This document shows positions 35,898 to 46,366 of a stretch of DNA of 64,000 nt, piece by piece. The notes under the pieces were generated by a model, which did not search any database, was not told the DNA's origin, and saw only the letters and a list, made by a program, of their open reading frames with translations. Every line of letters starts with the position of its first letter. Position 1 is the stretch's first letter. The position numbers were made by a program, and so were the translations under genes. The DNA comes from Nyssa sinensis (Eukaryota; Streptophyta; Magnoliopsida; Cornales; Nyssaceae): positions 12,324,328 through 12,388,327 of the forward strand of contig CM018036.1 in the NCBI GenBank assembly GCA_008638375.1. Direction: 5' to 3'.

Positions 35898-38140
35898 GTC
35901 ACGACCCGATTTCTAAATCTGATTGTGACCCGAGATCCTTATTCTTTAAGTTGAGTGTTTTAATGGTCACACTCTAGTGAAAACATCATCTTTTTAGTGA
36001 TATTTTAGTCTTCCAATATCATATTTTAAAGTCCTAAAAGAATACCCTAAAAGTCCCTTAAAACAACCTTAACGAACCTTGAAAAGAAAAGAGAAAAAAA
36101 AAAAGTGGTCGGACCAGCCAACAAGTGAATAGTATCGGTCAACCGGTCTGTTAAAAAAACAAAGTGCTACAAGTGCAAAATAACAGGTCAATCGGTGAAC
36201 AGTACCGGTCGACCGATCGGGCTGACCCATTACTTATTTTCCTGTGACTTTTTCAAGCTATTTGGGTTCACTTTTCAACTCTAATGGCTTTCGAGTATAT
36301 ATTAAATATTTTTTCATATTTTTAGCTTCACTTTCATGAGGTTTCATGCATTAAAAACAACAAGAAATATACTAAGTTTTATACAAAGTTCATGTTTTAT
36401 AAATCCAAAAGGGATCAAAAGATTGTCAAGTGCCCTACCATAATTACATCGACATAATCATTAGCGTTCATACCTATTCTAGATATAATTCACACGGTCT
36501 ATTCCCAAAGAACATACAATCAATGAGTTTCCTAAAAAGTTCATGATAGTAAATGGTGATCTTTTCCAAAATAGCTTACAATAGTCATTTAAGTGTTACC
36601 CCAAAAACATGACCCATCACAAGTATACACATGTTCAATTTTGTTAAAAAAATAAATTCATTACAAGCCTCCACATAAGGGGGATCATCCAAGTGCACAC
36701 AAAAATGTAGTCTTCCCAAAAGCAGCTTTAAGAGTGTTCTTCAACTAACAGCCTTCTCTTTGCCAACTTCTGCATCTAGTACGGGTCAGTTTAACAACCC
36801 CACTAGAAGGAAATCTAAACATGGGTAACAAAATGTGGTGGCACATTTATGCTTGTGCACGTGTAGTGTCATTAAGTTTTCATCAAAGATGCATCATCAA
36901 CAAGGCAAGAAATTCAAGAGATAACCAAGCTCTTAAAATATCAAAATATATAACCATGAAAGATAACCAAGACTTCATTTATTCAGTTTCATTCAACTTA
37001 TCGAAATCTTCATTCTATTCTTTCAAGTCTCAATCCCAAGACAATATTCCTAATCGGCCCCCGATAAGCCTTTTGTGCTTTACGAGCTACTAACCCGATA
37101 GAGACATACGACCACCCACACGGTTTTATGACTCGCAAGTCGAAGAGAGACACCATCCTGAACACTGATCAAAACCTCGAGTAAGCACAATCTCACTAAG
37201 CTCAAAATCACAGAGTTGACGTGCCCAATCCTAGCCCCATGTTCATCATTTTTCAAGTGTTCATTCTCACACATCCAAGGGCTTATCATTCATGTTTGTA
37301 TTCATATTTTCATCATAAAGGTTAAGCATTTAAGTAACTTCATCAAATTTTCATAATTTTATATCAAGGATTCATTCAAGCAATTTCACAAATACCTTGA
37401 ATGGCATTTACAATATCAAGCATAATACACATAAAATCTCTTTTGTGATTTCACCAATGAAATTCTTTTGCATTCAACCCGGAGTTTTGTCAACATCAAG
37501 ATAGGGTAAAAATAATTCAGTTCATAGCAAGAATTCAACCAATACATAGATTTTCAAGATACATGTAACATATGCCCAAATATGCAAAAATTAACAATTC
37601 TACAAGCAAGATATGATATAGATATATGGTAAACCTATCTATACAAGTTCTATACCTAGGTTGAGAAAATCTCTTACCTTAATTTCTTTAAGTTGTGTTA
37701 GAAACCCTAACTTTTTCCTTGTTGAATCTTGATGGATTTTTCAAATTTCATGCTTCTAGGTTGAGATTTGTAAGTAAGGAGACTTTGTGCTTCTTTAATC
37801 TTTCAAGAAAAAACTCCACTCCACCAAAGATCTTCAAACCCTAGCATTCCCTCTCTTCTTCTCTTTTTCTTTTCCTTTTTTTTCTTCCTTTTTCACGTGA
37901 ATGTGTGTGTGTTTCTAGTGTGTGTTTTAGGTGTGTAGAGATTTTGGCTTTATAAGCCAAAAGTACGACAAGGGTTATTTTTCCTTTTTGCCGCTCCTTA
38001 TTTCTTTTCCTCATTTTTATTTTCAATCCCATTTTAGTCATTTCATTTAACAGAATTAATTTCTTAATAAAATTTTAACTTATTATTTTTACTATTATTA
38101 TTTTTTAATTTGTAAATAAAAAAAACATTGGGTCTTTACA
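35898..38140 (-). mobile_element. 5' LTR of the truncated gypsy element (2.24 kb)
   Basis: On the plus strand it runs from TGTCACGACCCG to GGGTCTTTACA, so the LTR starts TGTAAAGACCC and ends GGGTCGTGACA on its own strand. It has a CT/GT-rich tract near 37850-37930, and no genuine gene. Open frames in it (for example 36821-37093) lack domains. Confidence 0.75.
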
Positions 38141-38892
38141 TTATTCTTAACCAAATGAACCTCAAACCCTTTGGACAATTAGTTAACCTAACCAGTCGAC
38201 CAGTCCTTATTGTAGTCGGCTGGTTGACGATTCAGTTGACTAATTATGTCGATCTGGCAATCGCAAATTCAAATTTTGAACAGACAAAAAAGGGAGAAAA
38301 TGACTCTTTTTGAAAAACAACAGACATATACTTTAAAGGGTTATAAATAGATGTTCTCTAGGGATTTCTAAGCTATCTCTCACAACCTTACACAATCACA
38401 TCTTTGTTATTGAATTTAGATCTAACATCTTCCAAATCTAGATTTGACAGTTATATTCATCTTAAATACTCAGAGCTTACACCTGATCTATCTATAGAAA
38501 GTGAGCGTCTTATTGCACCAAAACTACTCTAGAAGAGAGTACTATTTGATAAACATCTTTGTATCATCTCATTACGGTGAGAGTTATGGGTAGGTGCTAC
38601 CCGGTGAGGCAACATGGTATATTTTCCTTGAATAAGAGGACCGCGATCTTCTCTTTTTAAAAGTTTGGTCTCCACCTACAAGGAGGTCATGATAGTGGAA
38701 AAACTCAAGTGGGGATACTTGAGTTGAAGACGTAGAAAGTTTTTCGAACCTCATAAAACTATTGTGTTTTCTCTTTCTCTCTATTGTTTATTTATTGCGC
38801 ATTTACAACTTTTATTTTTTAAGATTTAAAAAGAAACCAAATTTACAAAATATCGTATTCACCCCCCCTCTCTGGTAAATATCTAGGCAATA

Positions 38893-38965
38893 ATTTTTTT
38901 TATCAAAATGAGTCATTCTTTGATTATTTTTTTTAACTTTCTCACAAAAGGATAATGTGATGCGT
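38893..38965 (+). pseudogene. plant mobile domain (PMD)-type gene, fragment 4 (3' tail)
   Basis: The sequence resumes after the copia-type LTR with AATGAGTCATTCTTTGATTA and CTTTCTCACAAAAGG. The same words, reverse complemented and joined without interruption to the PMD segment, are at 40485-40680. This shows that 31430-31572 and 38893-38965 were once continuous. Confidence 0.65.
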
Positions 38966-39197
38966 ATCTATTAGCTTTCGCTTCACAACGAAGAGGGCAC
39001 TTCAGAAACTACATCCCCATGAGAGTTGATATTGATGTACACCATATGTCATATTTAAAAGATGTTTTCTAGTTACTTAGAGGCTGTATACGAGTAGCGA
39101 CATTTACATGAGCAATAGCCCTAGACCCAACCTCAGCGTTGGAGACAATCACGAGGTTTTATCCTTCTCATACCAGCCTCAACCTCTTTGATAAGCG
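38966..39197. other. decayed sequence, no gene
   Basis: Possibly more of the PMD-type element (short plus-strand open stretches) but with no recognised motif. Confidence 0.3.
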
Positions 39198-39560
39198 AAT
39201 TTAAACTCACATCTTCTAGATGCAATTCTGATATAATAATTGGCTTAAAATTACATCTTCAATATACGATTCTAAAGCCAATTGCCCAATAGAATCACAT
39301 CTTGAAGATGTGAGTTTAAAATCACTTATTCAACATGTGATTTTTTAATAATGCTTTTACGTAATCAATTTTTTAATTAAGGGTCATTTATATAAAAGTC
39401 ACATTTTCAAGTTACAAGTTTAAAATCGCACATTCAAAGTGCAAGTTTAAAATTGCACATTCCAAAATGCGATTTTGAACTTTCATATTGAAGATACAAG
39501 TTTATCAATGTGCGATTTTAAACTTGCATCTTGAATATATAAGTTTATCAGTAGAACTGT
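39198..39560 (+). repeat. second array of CATCTTGAAGATG-type palindromes
   Basis: Copies of ATCACATCTTGAAGATGTGA and close variants alternate with AGTTTAAAAT spacers. It shares its TTTTTAATTAAGGGTCATTTAT-like middle with the array at 2065-2310, in the same orientation. One 20-base stretch near 39294-39313 is close to a perfect palindrome. Confidence 0.65.
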
Positions 39561-40484
39561 CCTATATAAAAACACTTCTTTTGGTGACGTTAACTTGAAA
39601 ACTATCCTTTCGGACTCATATTTTTTCATCCTATCACTTCACACAACTTTATTTATGCTTGAAGGTGTTGTAGGTCGTGACCCAAAGTTGGTTTGTGTTT
39701 TTTTTTTAACACTTTTCCCCCAAACCCTAGTAATCAATAAATTCAAAGTTTAAAATTGTAATGGACCAAACATATATTATATAATAAAATCTATATTATA
39801 TATGTGTTTGAATTACATATACAAAAAAAAAAAATAAACAAGAAAGAAACTAATTGCCCCATAGTAGGTCTCTTTTTGTTCCATAGGTCATCAGTCTTGC
39901 TGGACCGGCTACTATGTGCCTTGTGTAAGCTGTGATAGACCAACGTCATTATCTGTGGACTAACGTCTTTTACCATGCTTGGCCCGCTAGTATACTATGA
40001 CTGGTGACTCCACCTTTGCCACTAAATATGACTTCACCCCTGTAACTGCCTCCATAGGCTCTTCATTTGGGATATTATGTCTTGAAAGAACATGAAAAGC
40101 ATGTGGTGATGGTAATGGTGATAGTGGGGGGAGATGCTTGATGGAAAGGCATGGTATGTAAAGGTGTGGTCCACATTGGAGATAAGTTAGACTCGAATGC
40201 TTGTGCAGATGATGTAGAGGCCTTGGTGGCATGTGCTAAGTTTGGTAGGGGAGGGATAAAAGCATTGTGATTGTCTTCGATTCTAAGGTTTAGTCTCAGG
40301 CTTAGGCTTGGGCTCGAGCTTAGGAAATTGCTCATATAAACCTGGCTCCTCATATACAACATCCAAGCAAGTGGAAGACATTACCCGAATCTGTCATATG
40401 GTTTTCATCAACATTAACTTTCTTGGGCATGTAGCTTTTGGAACGCCCTGCTCAATGTGGAGTGAAAGCTAGTATATACGTGTC
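39561..40484. other. decayed region, possibly the tail of an inverted PMD-type copy
   Basis: Minus-strand open stretches (40362-40075, 40232-39987, 39976-39791) are Pro/His/Ser-rich, as low-complexity tails of PMD proteins often are. No conserved motif supports a gene, and frames are broken. An AT-rich stretch lies at 39760-39830. Confidence 0.3.
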
Positions 40485-40680
40485 ACAATATTCTCTTATG
40501 AGAAAGTAAAAAAATATAACGTCAAAGAATGACTCATGTTGATAAAAATTTAATAAACTAAATTGATCGAAAATGATATCATATCGGTAACTCTATAATG
40601 TCGACCATGGGCTAGAACCCAACTGGTGGACTCTCAACGGAAAGACAGATGAGTTTACGAGTAATGATGTTATACTAGCA
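40485..40680 (-). pseudogene. inverted fragment of the same PMD-type gene
   Basis: The reverse complement matches 31430-31572 plus 38893-38965. It includes a YNIITRKLICLSVESPPVGF-like reading (compare the YWYNVITRRLIG-like one at about 31440) and AATGAGTCATTCTTTGACG. It is short and broken by stops. It is either a second element in opposite orientation or one arm of a larger inverted structure. Confidence 0.6.
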
Positions 40681-41440
40681 CAGAAAGGGGTGCACACCCT
40701 TAGGATACTCGGGGTTTTGGTAGCTTAGATATGAGAATCCTCTAAAATGCTTTGCATTAAATGAGGAAGTGACCAAAACCCACTCCAAAAGTAATAATGT
40801 ATGGGAACTAACATTTTTCCAATCAACTAAAAAATGAGGACACATAGGCAAATAGAGAGTCCTTCCCACCTAAAGCCAATATGCTTGGCACATGTTCCCT
40901 AGGCTATAAATATGAGACAAAGTTTACTAAAATAAAAACAACAAAAAATGTGGTAACAACCGAGACAAGCATTCAATATGCTTAGACTTCCTTAACAAGG
41001 CTACCATTAAAAGGATTTAGAGAGGATATTTTGAACAACCTTCTTGACATTCAATACCCTAAGAAAGACTCAATTTATCCTTGTCTTTTTCCCCCTTAGA
41101 AATTTCATCTCTCTTATTAGCTTATATCTTCTCCCTAGATCCACTTCACCTCGTGGTATCATTAATGATATACTTACTGTTTTCTAACACACTCACGTAA
41201 TTTCTCCGCTGATATATAATGTGCTATCCAACTATCATTCTCCCAGCATGCACCCCCCAGTAGGACATCCCTACCACTTATAAATTGTATGGACAATCAA
41301 ACATTTATAATCAATTTTGTTTCTTGATTCCAATCAATATATCATGTAGACAACTGTAACTTTTACCAAGAACTCTCTCTAGCAATGACAATAACCATGC
41401 ATACTTGCATAATTTTTACATAACTCATGAATTTTTTTTA
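40681..41440. other. no gene recognised
   Basis: Minus-strand open stretches (for example 40869-40675) carry no domain that I know. The stretch ends at the left target duplication ATTTA of the Tat-type element. Confidence 0.4.
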
Positions 41441-41445
41441 TTTAT

Positions 41446-41964
41446 GATGCTGCACTTTTCCAATCAGTAGGCTCCAATCTCCTACGCCTGCTGAACACTC
41501 AAAGAAAAAGATCAGAAGGCCACCAGATTGGCTCCGGTGGTAGCCGCTCCGATGATTAAATTAATAAACTGTATTGAAAGACTTTAATTGAATGTAATTA
41601 AATCAGCATGAATGTAACTACGTACCTTAAGGTTTTATTTATAGGCTGTGGATTTCCTTAGTTGATTAAGATTTAGAGTCGTGAGAGTAGGGATTTGATT
41701 ATCGTAGAATGACAGTTACCAAGTTGAATACTGCACCTCATGAATAGCAGTTTCCTTGTTGAAGACTGTTTCCTTATCCTTTCCTCAGGTAGGATGTTTA
41801 AGGTAGCAATGAGATCAGAGCCTTCTTCTGTAAAACTTCTGAGCTGAAGGTGAAGCTGAGGGGCGCGTGGGCTTTCGACTTGAGAGCTCTGGATGGCTGA
41901 GCTTTGACAGCTCTGTAGTTACACGTGTCATATGATGACTGGTCTATCACTTTATGGTATATCA
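41446..41964 (-). mobile_element. 3' LTR of the Tat-type element
   Basis: On the plus strand it starts TGATGCTGCACTTTTCC and ends GGTATATCA. It aligns end to end with 50816-51331. A purine-rich tract (minus strand, GAGGGGTGGAG, about 41970-41982) lies just upstream on the element strand, as expected for a polypurine tract. Confidence 0.9.
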
Positions 41965-42071
41965 GCTACTCCACCCCTCGAGCCTTAGTTTTAGCTCCAT
42001 GCATAACTAGGGCTACGAGTTTCCGAAAAGTCATGTGCCTTGTCTTTCCATTTTTCAAGACGACTGTTGAT

Positions 42072-42178
42072 ACGTCATTTATTGCGCAGTCGTCACTTGG
42101 GCTTTTAAGGCCACCCCTTCCTCCAACCGTCGTGACGGTTTGGCTAGGTGGCCTCTTAATTTTAAGAGTCTATATAAG
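42072..42178 (+). promoter_or_regulatory. plus-strand promoter-like block: TGACG motifs and TATA box
   Basis: TATATAAG at 42171-42178 is a good TATA box. Within 100 bases upstream are three TGACG-type (bZIP/TGA-binding) words: CGTCA at 42073-42077 and 42091-42095, and TGACG at 42133-42137. It points away from the element's own transcription and toward the ORF at 42560. It is inferred from motifs only. Confidence 0.4.
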
Positions 42179-42559
42179 GGGGGAAGGGGGTGTGTTCACG
42201 CCTATTCCCCCTGCTTTTTACTTTCAAGATGTTTCTCCGTTAGAGTGACTGAAGTTTTCATAGAGGTTGCCACCGTCCGGAGATTCCTTCCCTTACCATT
42301 GTCCAGGCTTGACTTAACATTTTTTTTTTGCTACGTCGGCCTCAAACAGTGTGTTTGGCATTGGCGATGGCATTCTTATTCTCTATTTTTTTTATATTTT
42401 TGCCATGCCGATCCCAACAATATGTTAGGCATCAATAATGGCACAAAAATCTCTTTGCAGTTGATTGTGCCTATATGCAGTAGGTTGTAGCTCCTTCACT
42501 TTCCCTTTGTTATTTTCGATGCTCTATACTAACTTTGTATGTCTGATGTTTTGTAGTCC

Positions 42560-42778
42560 ATGCATGGTTTCGTTGCCATCGTGGATCCGGAGGTGATTGA
42601 CAATCTCCAATCCAAGCTGGATGAGACCAGGCTACAACTAGGGAAAGCCCAGTCCACTGCTTCTACTACCGAGGAGAAGTCGAAGGAGGCAAAGACCTTT
42701 CTGTCCATCATAGCATCCGAACAGGACTTCTACCCGGAAGTGAAAAGTCCTTGGTTTTGTCGGGGCTTGGAGCATTGA
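42560..42778 (+). CDS. antisense coiled-coil ORF of the Tat-type element
   Basis: A 72-residue frame, antisense to gag-pol, has a Glu/Lys/Gln-rich segment (IDNLQSKLDETRLQLGKAQ, residues about 14-32) with heptad-like spacing, then KEAKTFLSIIASEQDFYPE. A splice-acceptor-like TTTTGTAG precedes the ATG. In a shifted frame just after the stop comes an acidic run (DDDDNDYDEDD, about 42777-42815), and a further acidic stretch follows to 43050. It looks like the C-terminal part of a longer, decayed protein. Grande and related Tat elements are known to carry an antisense gene between pol and the 3' LTR, and the location fits. Function unknown; a putative gypsy-type antisense protein (Pfam Transposase_28-like) is a guess. 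Confidence 0.4.
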   Translation: MHGFVAIVDPEVIDNLQSKLDETRLQLGKAQSTASTTEEKSKEAKTFLSIIASEQDFYPEVKSPWFCRGLEH

Positions 42779-43059
42779 TGATGATGATGATAATGATTAT
42801 GATGAAGACGATGGTAAAGTGCCCCCTCCCATCCTTCTTTTGATAGAAGCTCCTACTCAGGTTAGAAAGGTTGCAATGTGCTGAATTTGAGGAGAACAAA
42901 GGAGGAGAAGTGACGATGACATGGGATTCAAAGCCCTCTTCCTTCGTTCAATTTAGAGCCAAGGATAGTGATGATGACGGCTTGGGATTCAGGATCCTTA
43001 TCCTTATATCAGAAAAACCAAAGAAAAAGAGCGATGATGACCCGGAGTAGAACTACGAC

Positions 43060-43930
43060 TTCCTTGTCTGGACCAATTGTAGTCTAAGGTTGTACTCTAT
43101 TTTTCTATAAACCTTCTAAATTGATGTAATTCTTTGCTAATTATCAATGAAATTGAGTTCTTTTCTTCAAAACTGGTGTATCCTCTGTTATTTATCAAAT
43201 GAAAATCTACTTTTCTTCAGAACTTGAGCATTTTTCATTTTCCTGAGTACTATTGTTAATTATCTCTACAGGGTGGTTTTAGTTATAAATTTTGATAATA
43301 TGCCAAGTAAACTTCACCACTGTCACTGCTTTGTAATATAAGCTCGGGCTTTAGCCCTGTAAGTAGAATGTTCAAGAGTTGAACGTACTTCAAACCTCCT
43401 TATCAAACTCTTAAAATGAGGATGCTTAGAGCAAGATCTTCCGAGCAAAAAAACTTGTGTAAATAATCCATCTCCGTAACTTATACAAGTTTTTTGCAAT
43501 TAGAACTTCGGTCATCAGGACTGATAATAACTGAGCAGGAAAGTCTGTATAGATAGTTGGACCAGAGCTGGATCTAATAATAGGAGTAATTGAATCAGAG
43601 CAGATGCTGAATAACTTGGGTAGGGAGACTTGTAACGATGTTTGAGTGCATCCATCACAATCTATTTGGAAGAATTGTGATGATAATCGAGCAAATTCTC
43701 CATAACCGAAGCTTGTGTCCACCAGGGCTAATAATAATTGGATGAGAAGACTTTTGGACAAATCTTTCATAATCTGAGCTTATGCTATCATGATTGATAA
43801 GGACCGAACACGCAGCTGGTAATAATTGAATCAGAGTTGGTATTGATTAAACTTATGTAGCTTAGATAGTAGAGTCATCAAGGTGAGTCTTCTATCCTTA
43901 GCTCGGGAGGTGACCGATCAGGTTAAAAAG
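43060..43930. other. non-coding 3' region of the Tat-type element
   Basis: Around 43090-43230 are two similar stretches (TCTTTGCTAATTATCAATGA and CTCTGTTATTTATCAAATGA), a local tandem duplication that could hold the 3' end of the antisense transcript. From 43430 to 43860 words such as TAATAATTGAATCAGAGC and AGCTTATG recur, suggesting a second, older and more diverged tandem series. No gene is called; the minus-strand frame 43770-43426 has no domain. Confidence 0.45.
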
Positions 43931-43959
43931 TTGTAGATATTCCTATATGGGGGTGGTCC

Positions 43960-45005
43960 AGACCTTTAACACTTTGCATAGGCTGCAAGGTTTTTAAGGG
44001 TTTGTACATGGGCTAGATTTGTAACTCTTGCATGGGTTGCAAGGTTTTTAGTGGTCTGACTAGGAATCAGTCCTGTAACACTTGTATGGGCTGCAAGGTT
44101 TTTAGGGGTCTGAACATGAACCATACCTGTAACACTTGCATGGGCTGCAAGGTTTTTAGGGGTCTGTACATTGAGATGGATCAGACCTGTAACACTTGTA
44201 TGGGCTGCAAGGTTTTTAAGGGTATGTACATTGAGATGGATCAGACTTGTAACATTTGCATGGGCTGCAAGGTTTTTTGGGGCTTGAACATGGACCAGAC
44301 CTGTAACACTTGCATAGGCTGCAAGGTATTTAGGGGTCTGAACATTAAGATTTACCAGACCTGTAATACTTGCATGGGCTGTAAGGTTTTTAGGGGTCTG
44401 TACATTGAGATGGATCAGACCTGTAACACTTGCATGGGCTACATGGTTTTTAGGGGTCTGTACATTGAGATGGATCAGACCTATAACACTTGCATGGGCT
44501 GCAAGGTTTTTAGGGGTCTATACATTGAGAGGGATCAGACCTGTAACACTTGCATGGGCTACAAGGTTTTTAGGGGTCTGAACATTAAGATGTACCAGAC
44601 GTGTAACACTTGCACAGGCTGGAAGGTTTTTAGGGGTCTGTACATTGAGATGGATCAGACCTGTAACACTTGCATGGGCTGCAAGGATTTTAGGGGTCTG
44701 TACATTGAGAGGGATCAGACTTGTAACACTTGCATGGGCTGCAAGGTTTTTAGGGGTCTGAACATTAAGATGTACTAGACCTGTAATACTTGCATAGACT
44801 GCAAGGTTTTTAGGGGTCTGTACATTGAGATGGATCAGACTTGTAACATTTGCATGGGCTGCAAGGTTTTTAGGGGTCTGTACATTGAAAGGGATCAGAC
44901 CTGTAACACTTCTATGGGCTGCAAGGTTTTTAGGGGTCTGGACATGGACCAGACCTGTAACACTTGCATAGACTGTAAGGTTTTTAGGGGTCTGTACATC
45001 TAGAT
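43960..45005. repeat. tandem array of ~18 units of 54 or 60 bp inside the Tat-type element
   Basis: The unit is TGCAAGGTTTTTAGGGGTCT followed by GTACATTGAGATGGATCAGA and CCTGTAACACTTGCATGGGC. Starts of TGCAAGG (or its variants) fall near 43984, 44038, 44092, 44146, 44206, 44266, 44320 and then every 60 bases to about 44920, then 44974. Early units and two others are 54 bp, so all lengths are multiples of three. One plus-strand frame therefore stays open for 248 codons (44032-44778), repeating GCKVFRGLYIEMDQTCNTC. It lies between integrase and the 3' LTR, where Tat elements are known to hold variable tandem repeats that can seed satellites. Confidence 0.9.
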
Positions 45006-45079
45006 GAGAATGCTCGGTGGGGATGAAGAAAAGGACATAACTTTATTGATAATATTTTTGTAAGTGCTCTATATTCCAC

Positions 45080-46290
45080 AGCCTAGGTACAAGTTTCCCA
45101 TATATGTCTTCCAACTAGTATATGGTAGGTTTGACAATTTTTGTTACTCTGTATGGGCCTTCCCAGTTAGGTGACAACTTTCCCATAGTAGGATCCTTGG
45201 TGTTCGGGAACACTCTTCTTAGGACGAAGTCTTCAACTTGGAAGTTGTGGGGTTTTAACCCTTGTTTGGAATGGTTAGCTATCTTGTGTTGATATGCCTC
45301 TATTCTAATTTTGGCTTGGTCTCACTTTTCTTCAAGGAGGTCCAGATTCTTTGCAAGTTACTGATTATTAGTTTCCGGGTGGAAGGCTTCCGTCCTCAAG
45401 GTAGGCATACCGATCTCAGCAAGAATTATTGCTTCTGAGCCATAGGCTAGCGAGAATGGAGTTTCAGAGGTTGGTGTTCTCCTTGTAGTCCTATAGGCCC
45501 AGAGCACACCAGGGAGTTTCTCTAACCCATCTTCCCTTAGCTTCCTCCAACCTCTTCTTAAGAGCATCTAGGATTGTTCGGTTGGTGACTTTTTCTTGAC
45601 CATTGGCTTGAGGGTGCCCTAGTAAAGCAAAGTGGTGACTTATGTTCAGTTCTTAACAGAATTTCTTGAAGACTTTTCCTGCAAATTGTGTACCATTGTC
45701 TGTAATAATAACACGTGGTATGCCAAACCTACAGACAATGTTCCTCTAAGTGAAGTTTTTAACTTCCATCTCTGTGATATGTGTTAGGGGCTCAGCCTCT
45801 GCCCATTTGGAGAAGTAGTCAATGGCGACTAAAATATATCTCCTATTTGGGGTCGCTTTTGGCAATGACCCTACGATATCCATTCCCCATTGAGCAAAGA
45901 GGCTATGGGCTGGCTATAGGGATAAACTTATGATGGGGCTGGTGCTGATATGGAGTAAATCGCTGACATTTGTCACACTTCCGAACGTACTCCTTGGCCT
46001 GTTTCAACATGCTAGGCCAGTAGTAGCCTTGGGTTAAAGCTCGGTAGGGCTAGGGTTCTGCCACCATTGTGGTTGCCATAGATTCCTTCGTGTATTTCGG
46101 CTAGAACATATTGTGACTCCTCTGGAGCCAGGCACCGCAACAAAGGTTGGGAGTAGGATCTGTGGTAGAGTTTTTCATTTATAATCAGGTACCGAGCTAC
46201 CCTGATTCGGACTCTTCTAGCCTTGTTCCTATCTTCTGGGAGGAGTCGTCCTTCAATGTATTGGAGGATGGGAGTCATCCGATTTTGGGT
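45080..46290 (-). pseudogene. integrase region of the Tat-type element
   Basis: The N-terminal part with the zinc-binding region lies at 46012-46278 (PILQYIEGRLLPEDRNKARR, then RYLIINEKLYHRS and a HEGIYGNHNGGRTLA stretch). The catalytic core (about 45580-45960) is readable only across frameshifts. The C-terminal part (45358-45567) keeps [20 protein letters not shown] and [10 protein letters not shown], a hallmark of Tat/gypsy integrases. It would insert element DNA into the genome; here stops and shifts inactivate it. Confidence 0.85.
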
Positions 46291-46366
46291 CTGCTCAGTA
46301 ACTTGGGCAACTTGGACCTCTTCTATGCTTGGCCTTGGTTAGGAGAGAGATCTTTAAAGTAGAGTC

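Larger units (their letters stand above)
32083..38140 (-). mobile_element. truncated Ty3/gypsy retrotransposon inserted in the copia-like LTR
   Basis: From right to left: a 5' LTR (35898-38140), a tRNA-Met-type primer-binding site, gag, protease and the first part of reverse transcriptase. The element then jumps at about 32520 straight into the middle of a second LTR copy (32083-32520, matching about 36503-36945). The rest of reverse transcriptase, RNase H, integrase and both ends of the 3' LTR are missing. The order gag-protease-RT with an RVP_2-like protease fits Ty3/gypsy. Part of the right end is low complexity. Confidence 0.8.
31573..38892 (+). mobile_element. copia/SIRE-like solo LTR, interrupted by a gypsy element
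   Basis: It starts TGTTAGCCC at 31573. Its first part runs to about 32080, and it continues from 38141 to GGCAATA at 38892. Near its end it has the TATTCACCCCCCC-type stretch (38853-38872) that closes many SIRE/Maximus-group LTRs. Five-base duplications ATTTT flank it (31568-31572 and 38893-38897), if the expected final CA has become TA. No copia pol is present, so it is a solo LTR of about 1.25 kb before the gypsy insertion. It interrupts the tail of the PMD pseudogene. Confidence 0.65.

Noticed and set aside
44032..44778. 248-codon plus-strand frame with repeated cysteines
   Set aside because: It is the translation of a tandem repeat whose unit length is a multiple of three. It has no start context or domain and lies antisense in a retrotransposon, so I did not call it a protein.
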